A stretch of 64,000 nt of DNA from Pectobacterium versatile (GTDB lineage: Bacteria; Pseudomonadota; Gammaproteobacteria; Enterobacterales; Enterobacteriaceae): contig NZ_JAINZP010000012.1 in assembly GCF_020166435.1 (NCBI RefSeq), positions 1-64,000 on the forward strand, read 5' to 3'. Below are positions 6,910-19,459 of the stretch, one piece after another. Positions within the stretch are counted from its first letter, which is position 1. The number at the start of each line of letters is the position of its first letter. The position numbers and the translations under genes are program-made. The notes beneath the pieces were generated by a model, which did no database searches, was not told the origin of the DNA, and was given only the letters and a program-made list of their open reading frames with translations.

Positions 6910-8091
6910 TTACGAAACATCAGTACTGCTTACCCATTCATCAAGTTTATCAGCCCATTCCTGCATCATCACTTTACGCTCATCAAGGTAAGTTGCATGG
7001 TTGTATGTGCGGCGAACATTATTGGTATCCGCATGGGCAAGCTGAGCCTCGATAGCATCAGGCCGATAGCCCATCTCGTTTAAACGTGTACTGCCTGTGG
7101 TTCGGGTCGCATGTGGGCTATACGTTCCGCTCCAGCCGAGGCTTTTCAGTAGCTGACGAAGAGAGTGTGATGTCATCGGGCCACGCGGATTATCTCGGCC
7201 CGGAAAGATGTGTTGTCGATGTCCGGTTAATCCCTGTAACGTTCTGAGCATGCTGACCGCTTGTGAGGGAAGGGGAATAACGTGTTCTCTGCGGGCTTTC
7301 ATGCGCGTTGCCGGAATGGTCCACAGTCCGTTATCAAGGTCGAATTCTGCCCATTCTGCTTCGGTTACTTCGGCTGGCCGCGCCAGCGTCCACCACATTA
7401 GCCACATGCAATAGTTAACCTGGTATGAGCCGCGACTGTTGTCAAAACAGCTTAATAACTTTCCGATTTGCTGAGGATTCAGTGCCTGTTTGTGCTGTGT
7501 CTTATTGGCGGGAAGGGCCTTGCGCACCGGCCATACAGGATCGCTATCAGCTCTGAGCGTCGCGACTGCCAACTCAAAAACCGATGAAATGGTGCGGCGG
7601 GCTTCAGCGGCAACGGTCGGAGCGCCGCGTTTAGCGATTTCCTGAAGAATTTTAAGAATGTGATGCGGGGTGATTTCCCTGATAGGAAGTTTGCCGATGG
7701 CGGGGAAAACTACACGCTCAAGCATATCAAGGCGGCGTGTTTTGGTGATGTCGGCCCAGTCTTTCATCTGCAACCACTCTTTGGCGATAAGCTCAAAGGT
7801 GTTGGAGGCATCGTTGACCTTGCGGATCTTATCTAACTGGCGAGCCTGTGTCGGGCTAACTCCATCTGCGACTTGTTTACGCGCTTGCTCACATTTCTCG
7901 CGAGCTTCGGCAAGTTTGACCGTCGGGTACTCACCCAACGCGAACATGCTGGATTTGCCGTTGAGTTTAAACCGATAGCGCCATGCCTTTTTGCCGTTGG
8001 GTTTCACTTCGAGGTAGAGACCGTTGAAGTCATTGAGTCGATAGAGTTTTTCTTTCGGCTTGGCAGTACGGCATTGCGTATCAGTGAGCAT
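6910..8091 (-). CDS. P4-type tyrosine recombinase/integrase
   Basis: A 393-residue integrase that catalyses site-specific insertion and excision of the element. The N-terminal arm-binding domain (DUF4102 type) covers about 1-85, with LYLEVKPNGKKAWRYRF. A core-binding domain covers about 95-180, and the catalytic domain runs from about 200 to 390. The catalytic set is complete: Arg238 (ARPAE), His327 and Arg330 (HATR), His353 (LAH) and the nucleophile Tyr363 (TYNHA). The tail matches the usual MMQEWADKLD ending. Its 5' side faces ychF, with repeated arm-type sites in between, so the attachment site should lie within 8176-8305. Full length and intact, so probably active. Confidence 0.95.
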   Translation of the reverse strand: MLTDTQCRTAKPKEKLYRLNDFNGLYLEVKPNGKKAWRYRFKLNGKSSMFALGEYPTVKLAEAREKCEQARKQVADGVSPTQARQLDKIRKVNDASNTFELIAKEWLQMKDWADITKTRRLDMLERVVFPAIGKLPIREITPHHILKILQEIAKRGAPTVAAEARRTISSVFELAVATLRADSDPVWPVRKALPANKTQHKQALNPQQIGKLLSCFDNSRGSYQVNYCMWLMWWTLARPAEVTEAEWAEFDLDNGLWTIPATRMKARREHVIPLPSQAVSMLRTLQGLTGHRQHIFPGRDNPRGPMTSHSLRQLLKSLGWSGTYSPHATRTTGSTRLNEMGYRPDAIEAQLAHADTNNVRRTYNHATYLDERKVMMQEWADKLDEWVSSTDVS

Positions 8092-8123
8092 AGCGAGTCC
8101 TTGTCTATTTCTTATACCGCTAT

Positions 8124-8175
8124 TGTACTCACCTAAAATGAAGATGGAAACTGATTGTACTCATGCCTGTACTCA
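8124..8175. promoter_or_regulatory. Three direct TGTACTCA repeats, probable integrase arm sites
   Basis: Identical octamers lie at 8124-8131, 8156-8163 and 8168-8175, immediately upstream of the integrase gene. Short direct repeats there are the usual arm-type binding sites of P4-like integrases, which also repress their own promoter. Binding is inferred from position and repetition. Confidence 0.55.
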
Positions 8176-8221
8176 TTTTTGACTGCGCTGTCATGAGATT
8201 AAGTGAGACGCCATGAAAAGA

Positions 8222-8247
8222 AAAATCCACGCAATTGCGTGGATTTT
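8222..8247 (-). terminator. ychF: Palindromic terminator after ychF
   Basis: A perfect 26-bp palindrome centred on 8234/8235 (inner part CCACGCAATTGCGTGG). On the minus strand it is followed by a T-rich run (TTTTTCTTTTC), as expected for a Rho-independent terminator 60 bases past the ychF stop. It also lies in the probable attachment region of the element. Confidence 0.75.
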
Positions 8248-8305
8248 ATGGGGTTTTCTGGTGTTCATGTGATGTTGTGATATCCCATGAGAAAACCGAA
8301 ATGAT

Positions 8306-9397
8306 TTAGACGTTGAACAGGAAGTTCATCACATCGCCATCTTTAACGATGTATTCCTTGCCTTCTGAACGCATTTTTCCGGCTTCTTTCGCGCCTTGTT
8401 CACCTTTGTAGGTGATGAAGTCTTCATAGGCGATAGTCTGGGCGCGGATGAAGCCTTTTTCGAAATCGGTGTGAATCTTACCAGCGGCCTGCGGGGCGGT
8501 GGCGCCGACAGGGATGGTCCAGGCACGAACTTCTTTCACGCCAGCGGTGAAGTAGGTTTGCAGGTCAAGCAGTTCATAGCCTGCACGGATTACGCGGTTC
8601 AGGCCCGGCTCTTCTAAACCTAATTCAGCCATGAATTCTTCACGGTCGGCGTCATCCAGTTCCGCAATATCTGATTCAACGGCGGCGCAGACGGCCACAA
8701 CGACAGAACCTTCAGCGGCTGCGATTTCGCGCACTTTATCGAGGTATGGATTGTTTTCGAAACCGTCTTCGTTAACGTTAGCGATGTACATCGTTGGTTT
8801 CAGCGTCAGGAAGCTCAGGTAGCGGATAGCTGCTTTGTCTTCATCGCTTAAATCCAGTGAGCGCAGCATGCCAGCGTTTTCCAACTGCGGTAAACATTTC
8901 TCCAGCGCGGCCAGTTCAGCTTTAGCATCTTTATCGCCGCCTTTCGCTCTCTTCTGCACGCGATGAATGGCGCGTTCGCAGGTGTCGAGGTCAGACAGTG
9001 CTAATTCAGTGTTGATGACTTCGATGTCATCAGCCGGATCAACTTTGTTGTTTACGTGGATAATGTTGTCGTTTTCGAAGCAGCGTACAACGTGGCCGAT
9101 GGCTTCCGTTTCACGAATGTTAGTCAGGAACTGGTTACCCAAACCTTCACCTTTGGACGCGCCTTTTACCAGACCAGCGATATCAACAAATTCCATGGTG
9201 GTAGGAAGGATACGCTGCGGCTTAACGATCTCAGCCAGCTTGTCCAGACGTGGATCGGGCATCGGTACTACGCCGGTGTTCGGCTCGATGGTACAAAACG
9301 GGAAGTTGGCCGCTTCGATGCCGGCTTTGGTCAACGCATTGAACAGAGTGGATTTACCGACGTTAGGCAGCCCAACGATACCGCATTTGAATCCCAT
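8306..9397 (-). CDS. ychF: Ribosome-binding ATPase YchF (Obg-like, OLA1 family)
   Basis: A 363-residue cytoplasmic P-loop protein of the Obg-like family that prefers ATP, binds ribosomes and is linked to stress and peroxide responses. The nucleotide loop GLPNVGKS is at residues 9-16. The [19 protein letters not shown] switch region near 70-90 and the C-terminal TGS domain (from about 278, ending in MNFLFNV) are all present at the family's usual length. It sits downstream of pth on the same strand, as in other enterobacteria. It is the first core gene to the right of the integrative element and looks undamaged. Confidence 0.98.
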   Translation of the reverse strand: MGFKCGIVGLPNVGKSTLFNALTKAGIEAANFPFCTIEPNTGVVPMPDPRLDKLAEIVKPQRILPTTMEFVDIAGLVKGASKGEGLGNQFLTNIRETEAIGHVVRCFENDNIIHVNNKVDPADDIEVINTELALSDLDTCERAIHRVQKRAKGGDKDAKAELAALEKCLPQLENAGMLRSLDLSDEDKAAIRYLSFLTLKPTMYIANVNEDGFENNPYLDKVREIAAAEGSVVVAVCAAVESDIAELDDADREEFMAELGLEEPGLNRVIRAGYELLDLQTYFTAGVKEVRAWTIPVGATAPQAAGKIHTDFEKGFIRAQTIAYEDFITYKGEQGAKEAGKMRSEGKEYIVKDGDVMNFLFNV

Positions 9398-9526
9398 GTT
9401 TATATCACCTTAAATAACTTATTAATCAGGCAATTACTATCTCTTGCCTGTCAGAATGGAAATATTTCGGCCGATTATACACGGAATGGCGATTTATCTC
9501 GATCTGCCATCCGCATTCTGACCAGA

Positions 9527-10114
9527 TTATGCCGCTTTGAAGGCATGCAAGCGGTTCATCGCTTTGATCATGTCTTCTTTCATCAGGATTTCTGTGCAGC
9601 GTACGGCTTCGTCAATGGCATCGTCGATCAGCGTCTGCTCGCTCGTTGGCGGTTTACCCAGCACAAAACCGGTCACTTTGCTTTTATCGCCCGGATGGCC
9701 GATACCGATGCGTAAACGATGGAAGTTCGGGTTGTTGCCCAATTTACTGATGATGTCTTTCAGACCGTTATGGCCGCCGTGTCCGCCGCCTAACTTAAGT
9801 TTGGCAATTCCCGGTAATAAATCCAGCTCATCGTGGGCAACCAGAATTTCATCAGGCTGGATGCGGTAGAAAGTGGCCATTGCCGCGACGGCTTTGCCGC
9901 TCAGGTTCATGAACGTGGTGGGAACCAGCAGGCGTACATCTTGCCCAGCCAGATTCAGGCGAGAGGTGTAACCAAAAAATTTGCTTTCTTCTTTCAGCGG
10001 CTGACGGTAAGACTCCGCCAGACGATCGACAAACCAAGCACCCGCATTATGACGAGTGGCGGCATATTCCGCGCCAGGATTAGCCAGGCCGACAATTAAT
10101 TTAATGCTGCTCAC
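9527..10114 (-). CDS. pth: Peptidyl-tRNA hydrolase
   Basis: A 195-residue enzyme that frees tRNA from peptidyl-tRNAs dropped off the ribosome. The N-terminal GLANPG block (9-14) with Asn12, the catalytic His22 (TRHNAG) and the AHDELDL segment are conserved. Length matches the family. It is about 130 bases upstream of ychF on the same strand, probably co-transcribed. Confidence 0.98.
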   Translation of the reverse strand: MSSIKLIVGLANPGAEYAATRHNAGAWFVDRLAESYRQPLKEESKFFGYTSRLNLAGQDVRLLVPTTFMNLSGKAVAAMATFYRIQPDEILVAHDELDLLPGIAKLKLGGGHGGHNGLKDIISKLGNNPNFHRLRIGIGHPGDKSKVTGFVLGKPPTSEQTLIDDAIDEAVRCTEILMKEDMIKAMNRLHAFKAA

Positions 10115-10553
10115 GGTATATTCCAGATTACGTGCTTAAACTTACGCAGGGTAGTGTGATAAACGAAAGCGCTAGTTTACACACCGCATGAGGTATAGCC
10201 AAATATACACGTCATACTTCAAGCTGCACGTGCGTTGGCTTTCCTCGCTCACCCCAGTCACTTACTTGAGTAAGCTCCTGGGGATTCACTGCGTTGCCGC
10301 CTTCCTGCAACTCGAATTATTTAGGGTATATCGGTGTTGGAATGTGAAAACATTGTTATTTGTTTAGTGGTGTGATTATTCGGATTTTTGTCTATTTGTT
10401 TGTTTAAACGTAAAAAAATATTAATCATTCCCCTTATCTGTGATCCCTCCCGCAATCATCTCAGTACATTATTGTCTATAATTACATCAACAATAAGACA
10501 GTAAACAGTAATGGCACTCCGATTCATCCACAAAATTAATCTGGAGGTGGCAG
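10115..10553. other. Intergenic region between pth and ychH, including a dispersed repeat
   Basis: A divergent promoter region. It contains the short-form repeat at 10205-10332. The remainder, about 10335-10540, is AT-rich and should hold the ychH promoter. I saw only half of a possible CRP site (TGTGATCC near 10439), so I do not call one. Confidence 0.5.
10205..10332 (+). repeat. Dispersed intergenic repeat, short form (copy 1)
   Basis: About 128 bases running from a GTCATACTTCAAG start, through a palindromic core (CCCCAG ... TTACTTGAGTAAG ... CTGGGG), to an AACTCGAATTATTTAGGGTAT end. A close copy lies at 60349-60476. Longer relatives lie at 10911-11109 (inverted) and 53063-53393, and half-copies near 20432-20460 and 43763-43795. 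All are intergenic. Confidence 0.85.
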
Positions 10554-10823
10554 ATGAAACGCAAGAACGTGACAGTACTAGGTAATGTATTGATGGGTAT
10601 CGGGATGATCATGATGATTGGCGGCATCGGTTTTTCTATCGCCAGCCAGTTCCCGAAACTGAATGTTCCTGAATATATGACTTACATTGATCTGGTCAGT
10701 ATTTTTTCTGGCGCAATATTTTGGTTGGCGGGGGCGCGTATTAGCGGGCGTGAAGAAGTCGCAGACCGTTATTGGTGGGTTAAGCACTTTGATAAGCGTT
10801 GCCGCCGCCAGCGTCATCCATAA
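10554..10823 (+). CDS. ychH: Stress-induced inner membrane protein YchH
   Basis: An 89-residue protein of the YchH family (about 92 residues in E. coli). It has two hydrophobic segments, about 9-31 (VLGNVLMGIGMIMMIGGIGF) and 44-62 (YIDLVSIFSGAIFWLAGAR), then a basic tail, so it should span the inner membrane twice. Its molecular role is not established; in E. coli it is CRP-dependent and stress-induced. It has a good AGGTGG ribosome site. The dauA (ychM) gene that usually follows in E. coli is absent; prs comes next on the opposite strand. Confidence 0.92.
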   Translation: MKRKNVTVLGNVLMGIGMIMMIGGIGFSIASQFPKLNVPEYMTYIDLVSIFSGAIFWLAGARISGREEVADRYWWVKHFDKRCRRQRHP

Positions 10824-10866
10824 CCGTTAATGAAGTTATAGGCGTTAATGTACATTGAACAATAGA

Positions 10867-10896
10867 GCCGCTGTAGCCTCGCTATGGCGGTTTTTT
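10867..10896 (+). terminator. Terminator after ychH
   Basis: The GCCGCTGTAGC / GCTATGGCGG stem is followed by TTTTTTG, 44 bases after the ychH stop. Confidence 0.75.
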
Positions 10897-10910
10897 GTTT
10901 TTTATCGTGG

Positions 10911-11109
<199 letters not shown>

Positions 11110-11119
11110 GAAATAAGAA

Positions 11120-11141
11120 AGCCACCTTGTTACAGGTGGCT
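11120..11141 (-). terminator. prs: Terminator after prs
   Basis: Arms AGCCACCT and AGGTGGCT enclose a 6-base loop, followed on the minus strand by TTCTTATTTC. It lies about 40 bases past the prs stop. Confidence 0.75.
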
Positions 11142-11182
11142 CCATCATTATCGTTTTTGATCGGTTACCCGATCAGCGGCGA

Positions 11183-13140
<1,958 letters not shown>

Positions 13141-13143
13141 CGC

Positions 13144-13767
13144 TTATTTAACCATCCAGTTATTCATCTTCAGCTTAATACGCTGTTCACCTTGAACCAG
13201 CTCCAGACTGGTTGGCAGCGGAGGTGTCAGCTCAGTGTTGTAGCTCTGATAGCTGACATTCCAGTTTTGATTGCCCTGGCGATAGGTGATGGTTTTCAGC
13301 AGGTAGCGTTCATCCAGCGTGAATTCGGTCGCATCACCTGGGATGCCGAGAATCCACTGGCGCAGATTGTTCAGTGGGATCGCCATGCCAGTCAGTTGCT
13401 GAATCATGTGTTCGGCATCCTTACCCACGTAACGCTTGCCTTGATTGTCGGTGATTTGCACGCCGTCAGGTTGGGCACGCAGTTCTAATTCGGTGCTACC
13501 GAGCGGGTTGGTCAACAGCAACCGATAACGCTGCGGCGGTGTGTCCTGCCAGAAGAAATTGGCTGATACTCTTTTACTATCGGAGATATAGGCAAAAGCA
13601 CCGCGCGTCTGATATTGGCTGAGTTGCTGTACGTTTTGCTGATGTTGTTGCCACTCTGGCGACGTTGGGCTTTTACCCGTTTGAGTCGGTTGATTAACGC
13701 TACAGGCGGCTAGCAATACGCTGGCTAAAGGCAGTAAACGCAGGCATCGGACGGTTTGGGTTGGCAT
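13144..13767 (-). CDS. lolB: Outer-membrane lipoprotein LolB
   Basis: Accepts lipoproteins from LolA at the inner face of the outer membrane. I take the ATG at 13767 (207 residues, as in E. coli), which places a proper lipoprotein signal at the N-terminus: basic residues, a hydrophobic stretch, then LLAAC with lipidated Cys22. An upstream ATG at 13839 would bury this signal. The GAFAYISD and [10 protein letters not shown] segments are characteristic. It is divergent from hemA, as in E. coli. Confidence 0.97.
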   Translation of the reverse strand: MPTQTVRCLRLLPLASVLLAACSVNQPTQTGKSPTSPEWQQHQQNVQQLSQYQTRGAFAYISDSKRVSANFFWQDTPPQRYRLLLTNPLGSTELELRAQPDGVQITDNQGKRYVGKDAEHMIQQLTGMAIPLNNLRQWILGIPGDATEFTLDERYLLKTITYRQGNQNWNVSYQSYNTELTPPLPTSLELVQGEQRIKLKMNNWMVK

Positions 13768-13999
13768 GTTGGTCGTATCCTGTAAATGAACGAAGTTCGT
13801 GAGACATGTCACGCTAACGGGCTTACTACTCAGCGTCAATGATTGTTATTCGTTAATGATATTTATTATTTTTTGTCAAAAAACGTATACCTCAGATGAG
13901 GTGTATCGCGTGCTGTCGCTTTTCTTGCTCTCCTGCATCAAGTAGAATGCGATTCAAACGAAATCCATACTAAGATCGGTATTACTCAGAAACAGCCTA

Positions 14000-15256
14000 A
14001 TGACCCTGCTTGCGCTTGGTATTAATCACAAAACCGCACCGGTTTCTCTGCGTGAACGTGTTGTGTTCTCACCAGATAAATTAGGAGTGGCCCTCGACAG
14101 TCTGCTACAGCAACCGCTGGTGCAGGGCGGTGTTGTGCTGTCTACCTGCAATCGTACGGAACTCTATCTTAGCGTTGACGAACAGGAAAACCAGCGTGAG
14201 CAACTGATTCGCTGGCTGTGTGAATATCACCAATTGCGCCCAGAAGAAGTCAACGGCAGCCTGTACTGGCATCAGGATAACGCCGCTGTTAGCCATTTGA
14301 TGCGCGTTGCCAGCGGTCTGGATTCTCTCGTGTTAGGTGAACCGCAGATTTTGGGGCAGGTGAAGAAGGCCTTTGCCGAATCACAGCGTGGTCATTCTCT
14401 GTCCAGCGAGCTGGAGCGGCTGTTTCAGAAATCCTTTACCGTTGCCAAGCGGGTTCGTACGGAAACGGATATCGGTGCCAGTGCGGTATCGGTGGCGTTT
14501 GCTGCTTGTACGCTGGCGCGGCAGATTTTTGAATCACTGTCGGATGTCACGGTGCTGCTGGTTGGTGCCGGAGAAACCATTGAACTGGTCGCTCGCTATC
14601 TTCGCGAGCACAAAGTGCAGAAAATGGTGATCGCGAACCGCACCCGTGAACGCGCACAGGCGCTGGCAACGGAAGTCGGTGCAGAAGTCATCACGCTGGC
14701 AGAGCTGGACGAACAGCTCGTCCATGCCGATATCGTGATCAGTTCAACGGCAAGTACACTGCCGATTATCGGAAAAGGGATGATGGAACGGACGCTGAAA
14801 GCGAGACGGAATCAGCCAATGCTGATGGTAGATATTGCGGTACCGCGTGATATTGAGCCGGAAGTTGGCAAATTGCCTAACGTTTATCTCTACAGCGTGG
14901 ACGATCTGCATGCGATCATTCAACATAACCTCGCGCAGCGCAAAGCGGCGGCGGTACAGGCTGAATCTATCGTGCAGCAGGAAAGCTCCGACTTCATGGC
15001 GTGGCTGCGTGCGCAGTCCGCGGTGGAGACCATTCGCGATTATCGCGCTCAGGCCGATGAATTGCGTGCGGAAATGACGGCCAAGGCGCTGGCTGCCATT
15101 CAACAAGGCAATGACGTTGAAGCGGTGATTCAGGAACTGACACACCGTTTAACCAACCGTCTGATTCACGCGCCGACCAAATCCCTTCAGCAAGCCGCTC
15201 GTGACGGCGACCAACACCGATTACAAATTTTACGTGACAGCCTTGGGCTGGACTAG
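14000..15256 (+). CDS. hemA: Glutamyl-tRNA reductase
   Basis: Reduces glutamyl-tRNA to glutamate-1-semialdehyde, the first committed step of C5-pathway tetrapyrrole synthesis. It has 418 residues, as in E. coli. The catalytic Cys50 lies in [10 protein letters not shown]. The NADPH-binding [13 protein letters not shown] block is near 188-200, and the C-terminal dimerisation helices are present. It is divergent from lolB and followed 33 bases later by prfA. Confidence 0.98.
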   Translation: MTLLALGINHKTAPVSLRERVVFSPDKLGVALDSLLQQPLVQGGVVLSTCNRTELYLSVDEQENQREQLIRWLCEYHQLRPEEVNGSLYWHQDNAAVSHLMRVASGLDSLVLGEPQILGQVKKAFAESQRGHSLSSELERLFQKSFTVAKRVRTETDIGASAVSVAFAACTLARQIFESLSDVTVLLVGAGETIELVARYLREHKVQKMVIANRTRERAQALATEVGAEVITLAELDEQLVHADIVISSTASTLPIIGKGMMERTLKARRNQPMLMVDIAVPRDIEPEVGKLPNVYLYSVDDLHAIIQHNLAQRKAAAVQAESIVQQESSDFMAWLRAQSAVETIRDYRAQADELRAEMTAKALAAIQQGNDVEAVIQELTHRLTNRLIHAPTKSLQQAARDGDQHRLQILRDSLGLD

Positions 15257-15289
15257 CATTCATCTCTATTACAGGATTTAACCGCCCGC

Positions 15290-16372
15290 ATGAAGCCTTC
15301 TATTGTTGCTAAACTGGAAGCGTTACAAGAACGCCATGAAGAAGTCCAGGCGTTACTCGGTGAGCCCAGCGTCATCGCTGATATGGATCGCTTTCGCGCG
15401 TTGTCGCGAGAATATGCGCAGCTCACTGATATTACCCGCTGTTTCCAGCAATGGCAGCAGGCGCAAGAGGATCAGCAAACCGCAGAAATGATGCTGGACG
15501 ATCCTGAAATGCGCGATATGGCACAGGAAGAGCTGAAGGAAAGCAAAGCGACGATTGAAGCACTGGAGCAGCAGCTTCAGGTGCTGTTGTTGCCAAAAGA
15601 TCCCGACGATGAGCGCGGCTGTTTTCTGGAAGTGCGCGCCGGAACCGGCGGTGACGAAGCGGCAATCTTTGCCGGCGATCTGTTCCGTATGTATAGCCGT
15701 TATGCTGAAGCACGCCGTTGGCGTGTTGAGGTGGTGAGCGCCAGCGATGGCGAACATGGCGGTTATAAAGAAGTTATCGCCAAAATCTCTGGTGATGGAG
15801 TGTACGGCCAGCTCAAGTTTGAATCCGGTGGCCATCGCGTTCAGCGTGTTCCTGCGACTGAATCTCAAGGGCGTATTCACACCTCGGCCTGTACGGTCGC
15901 CGTTATGGCGGAAGTGCCGGAAGCGGAGATGCCGGACATCAACCCAGCGGATTTGCGCATTGATACCTTCCGCTCTTCTGGCGCGGGCGGTCAGCACGTT
16001 AACACCACCGATTCCGCCATCCGTATTACCCACTTGCCAACCGGTATTGTCGTGGAGTGTCAGGATGAGCGTTCACAGCACAAAAACAAAGCCAAAGCGC
16101 TGTCGGTGTTGGGCGCGCGTATTCGTGCCGCAGAAGTGCAGAAACGTCAGTTGGAAGAAGCGTCAACCCGCCGTAACCTGCTCGGCAGCGGCGATCGCTC
16201 TGACCGTATTCGTACTTACAATTTCCCGCAGGGAAGGGTGACCGATCACCGCATTAACCTGACGCTTTACCGGCTGGATGAAGTTATGGAAGGGAAACTG
16301 GACACGCTGATTCAACCAGTCGTGCAGGAATACCAGGCCGATCAGCTTGCTGCGTTGTCCGAGCAGGAATAA
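15290..16372 (+). CDS. prfA: Peptide chain release factor 1
   Basis: Recognises UAA and UAG and triggers peptide release. It has 360 residues. The PAT tripeptide for stop-codon reading lies in [12 protein letters not shown] (about 184-195) and the universal GGQ in [10 protein letters not shown] (about 226-235). The stop shares one base with the prmC start (TAATG), which fits, since PrmC methylates this factor's GGQ glutamine. Confidence 0.98.
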   Translation: MKPSIVAKLEALQERHEEVQALLGEPSVIADMDRFRALSREYAQLTDITRCFQQWQQAQEDQQTAEMMLDDPEMRDMAQEELKESKATIEALEQQLQVLLLPKDPDDERGCFLEVRAGTGGDEAAIFAGDLFRMYSRYAEARRWRVEVVSASDGEHGGYKEVIAKISGDGVYGQLKFESGGHRVQRVPATESQGRIHTSACTVAVMAEVPEAEMPDINPADLRIDTFRSSGAGGQHVNTTDSAIRITHLPTGIVVECQDERSQHKNKAKALSVLGARIRAAEVQKRQLEEASTRRNLLGSGDRSDRIRTYNFPQGRVTDHRINLTLYRLDEVMEGKLDTLIQPVVQEYQADQLAALSEQE

Positions 16373-17217
16373 TGACGTATCAGGATTGGTTAATCTCGGC
16401 CACGGCACAGCTCGTGGCGGGAGAAAGCCCGAAGCGAGATGCGGAGATTTTGCTGGGCTTTGTGACTGGTAAGTCCCGCACGTTCCTGCTGGCGTTTGGT
16501 GAAACTGAGCTGAACGCGCCTGAACAGCAGCAATTAACTGAACTGCTGGCGCGTCGTGAACAGGGCGAACCTATCGCTTATTTGATCGGCGTGCGCGAGT
16601 TCTGGTCACTGTCGCTGGCTGTTTCGCCCGCCACGCTGATTCCTCGACCTGATACCGAATGTCTGGTCGAACAAGCCTTGCTACGCTTGCCTCAAACGCC
16701 GTGTGCCGCGCTGGATCTGGGCACCGGAACCGGCGCGATCGCGCTGGCGCTGGCGAGCGAACGGCGTGATTGTCGGGTGACTGGCGTTGATGTTCAACCT
16801 GATGCCGTTACGTTAGCGACAAAAAATGCCCAGCAATTGGGGCTCGACAACGCTAGTTTCCTGTCAGGAAGTTGGTATTCACCGCTTGATCACACGCGTT
16901 TTGCGCTTATCGCCAGTAACCCACCGTATATCGATGCGGATGATGTGCATCTGTCGCAGGGAGATGTCCGTTTTGAACCTGCCAGCGCACTGATTGCCGC
17001 CGACAACGGACTGGCGGATTTACGCACGATTATTGAATCCGCTCCGCATTATTTAGACGACGGTGCCTGGCTGCTGCTGGAACATGGCTGGCAGCAGGCT
17101 AACGCGGTGCGTCAGCTATTGCAGGCCCGAGGATTTACACAAATAGAAACCTGTCAGGACTATGGTGGCAATGACCGCGTGTCGTTAGGTCGCTGGTTGG
17201 ATACCCCAATTTATTAG
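16372..17217 (+). CDS. prmC: Release factor glutamine methyltransferase
   Basis: A SAM-dependent enzyme that N5-methylates the GGQ glutamine of RF1 and RF2. It has 281 residues. The SAM loop LDLGTGTGAIALAL is near 116-129 and the catalytic NPPY in IASNPPYID near 184-187. It overlaps prfA by one base and is followed by sirB2 after 5 bases. Confidence 0.98.
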   Translation: MTYQDWLISATAQLVAGESPKRDAEILLGFVTGKSRTFLLAFGETELNAPEQQQLTELLARREQGEPIAYLIGVREFWSLSLAVSPATLIPRPDTECLVEQALLRLPQTPCAALDLGTGTGAIALALASERRDCRVTGVDVQPDAVTLATKNAQQLGLDNASFLSGSWYSPLDHTRFALIASNPPYIDADDVHLSQGDVRFEPASALIAADNGLADLRTIIESAPHYLDDGAWLLLEHGWQQANAVRQLLQARGFTQIETCQDYGGNDRVSLGRWLDTPIY

Positions 17218-17222
17218 GAGCA

Positions 17223-17624
17223 ATGGACGTGATAACTCTTTACCCAGCCACGATATATCTGCATCTGGCAACGGTTGGTATCAGTATTTCCCTGTTTGTG
17301 ATTCGTTTTTTTTGGCTGTGCCGGCAATCCGCTATGCTGCAACAGCGCTGGGTGAAAATCCTGCCGCATATTAACGACACCTTGTTATTAATCAGCGGTA
17401 TTGGTTTAATCGTTCTCAGCCATACGTATCCGTTTACTCCCGAGCAAAGCTGGCTGACGGAAAAACTGTTTGGCGTTATCATTTATATCCTTCTTGGCGC
17501 TATCGCCTTGGGGAAACGCCCTCGTAGCCAGAACGTTCGCTGGCTGGCGTTTGTATCTGCTTTAATATGCTTTGGTGTGGTCGTGCTGCTGGCACTGACG
17601 CAGTCACCGTTGCTGATGGAATAA
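17223..17624 (+). CDS. sirB2: SirB2-family membrane protein
   Basis: A 133-residue protein with four hydrophobic segments (about 8-28, 49-68, 79-97 and 105-125), typical of the SirB2/YchQ family. Its function is unknown. The gene sits between prmC and sirB1 in the conserved operon, 2 bases before sirB1. A GGAG ribosome site is seen. Confidence 0.93.
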   Translation: MDVITLYPATIYLHLATVGISISLFVIRFFWLCRQSAMLQQRWVKILPHINDTLLLISGIGLIVLSHTYPFTPEQSWLTEKLFGVIIYILLGAIALGKRPRSQNVRWLAFVSALICFGVVVLLALTQSPLLME

Positions 17625-17626
17625 TT

Positions 17627-18436
17627 ATGAGTGCTATTGCTGATTTTGAATTCAACCAGTCACTGCTAAGTGATGGTGTCGTGTTGGTTTCACAGGCGAT
17701 TCGCCGCGACTTTCCCGCTCAGGATGTGCGGCAAAATCTGCAACAGCTGGTTGAGAACGCTCGAGCCGCTATTCCTGACGGTCTTGAGCAAGATCTTCAG
17801 CTTGAAAAACTGATTGAGCTGTTTTATCACACCTGGGGATTCGGTGGTGCGGGCGGCGTTTATCGCCTATCTGATGCGCTGTGGCTGGATAAGGTGCTTG
17901 AATCTCGTCAGGGCCTGCCTGTGTCGTTGGGTATCATCTTTTTGCATATCGCCAATGAACTCGGTCTGCCGCTGATGCCAGTGATTTTCCCGACGCAGTT
18001 GATTCTGCGTGCCGACTGGCTCGATGAAGAGATGTGGCTGATCAATCCGCTAAATGGCGATACGTTGAGCGAGCATGTGCTGGAAGTGTGGCTGAAAGGT
18101 AATATTGGCCCGTCAACCCGTCTGCTGGATGAAGATCTGGATGAAGCTGAAAATGTCCTCATCGTGCGTAAAATGCTCGACACGCTGAAAGTCGCCCTGA
18201 TGGAAGAAAAACAGATGGAGCTGGCGCTGAGAGCCAGCGAAGCGGTGCTGCAGTTTGACCCAGATGATCCCTATGAAATCCGCGATCGCGGCCTGATTTA
18301 TGCTCAACTGGATTGCGATCATATTGCACTGTCCGATCTCAACTATTTCGTTGAACAGTGCCCGGAAGATCCGGTGAGTGAAATGATAAAAGTGCAGATT
18401 CACTCGATAGAGCAAAAACAGATTGTCTTGCATTAA
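17627..18436 (+). CDS. sirB1: SirB1-family protein (transglutaminase-like fold)
   Basis: A 269-residue cytoplasmic protein. I start at the ATG at 17627, two bases after sirB2; an upstream in-frame start lies inside sirB2. The first part (about 90-130, LDKVLESRQGLPVSLGIIFLHIA) matches the SirB1/YchA family, and the C-terminal 80 residues look like TPR helices. Its biochemical role is not established. Confidence 0.93.
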   Translation: MSAIADFEFNQSLLSDGVVLVSQAIRRDFPAQDVRQNLQQLVENARAAIPDGLEQDLQLEKLIELFYHTWGFGGAGGVYRLSDALWLDKVLESRQGLPVSLGIIFLHIANELGLPLMPVIFPTQLILRADWLDEEMWLINPLNGDTLSEHVLEVWLKGNIGPSTRLLDEDLDEAENVLIVRKMLDTLKVALMEEKQMELALRASEAVLQFDPDDPYEIRDRGLIYAQLDCDHIALSDLNYFVEQCPEDPVSEMIKVQIHSIEQKQIVLH

Positions 18437-18484
18437 AAAAACAGTCTTACATTAAGAAACCGTTTTGCAGTAATGCAGCGTTAA

Positions 18485-19366
<882 letters not shown>

Positions 19367-19389
19367 TCTGTGTAGTTTCGGCCTATAGA

Positions 19390-19415
19390 AAAACCCGCGA
19401 TTCGCGGGTTTTTTG
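19390..19415 (+). terminator. kdsA: Terminator after kdsA
   Basis: Nine-base-pair stem AACCCGCGA / TCGCGGGTT with a one-base centre, followed by TTTTTT, 25 bases past the stop. Confidence 0.9.
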
Positions 19416-19459
19416 TCTTATAACGCTTCACCGTTTTCTACGGCACAGTGCGATGGCTG

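Noticed and set aside
8092-8305. tRNA gene as the integration target
   Set aside because: I searched both strands for a T-loop and acceptor pairing and found none; only the ychF terminator palindrome is present.
9056-9715. 219-codon plus-strand open frame across ychF and pth
   Set aside because: It is antisense to two conserved core genes and has no family features.
10439-10460. CRP site upstream of ychH
   Set aside because: The left half (TGTGA) is good, but the right half does not match TCACA closely enough.
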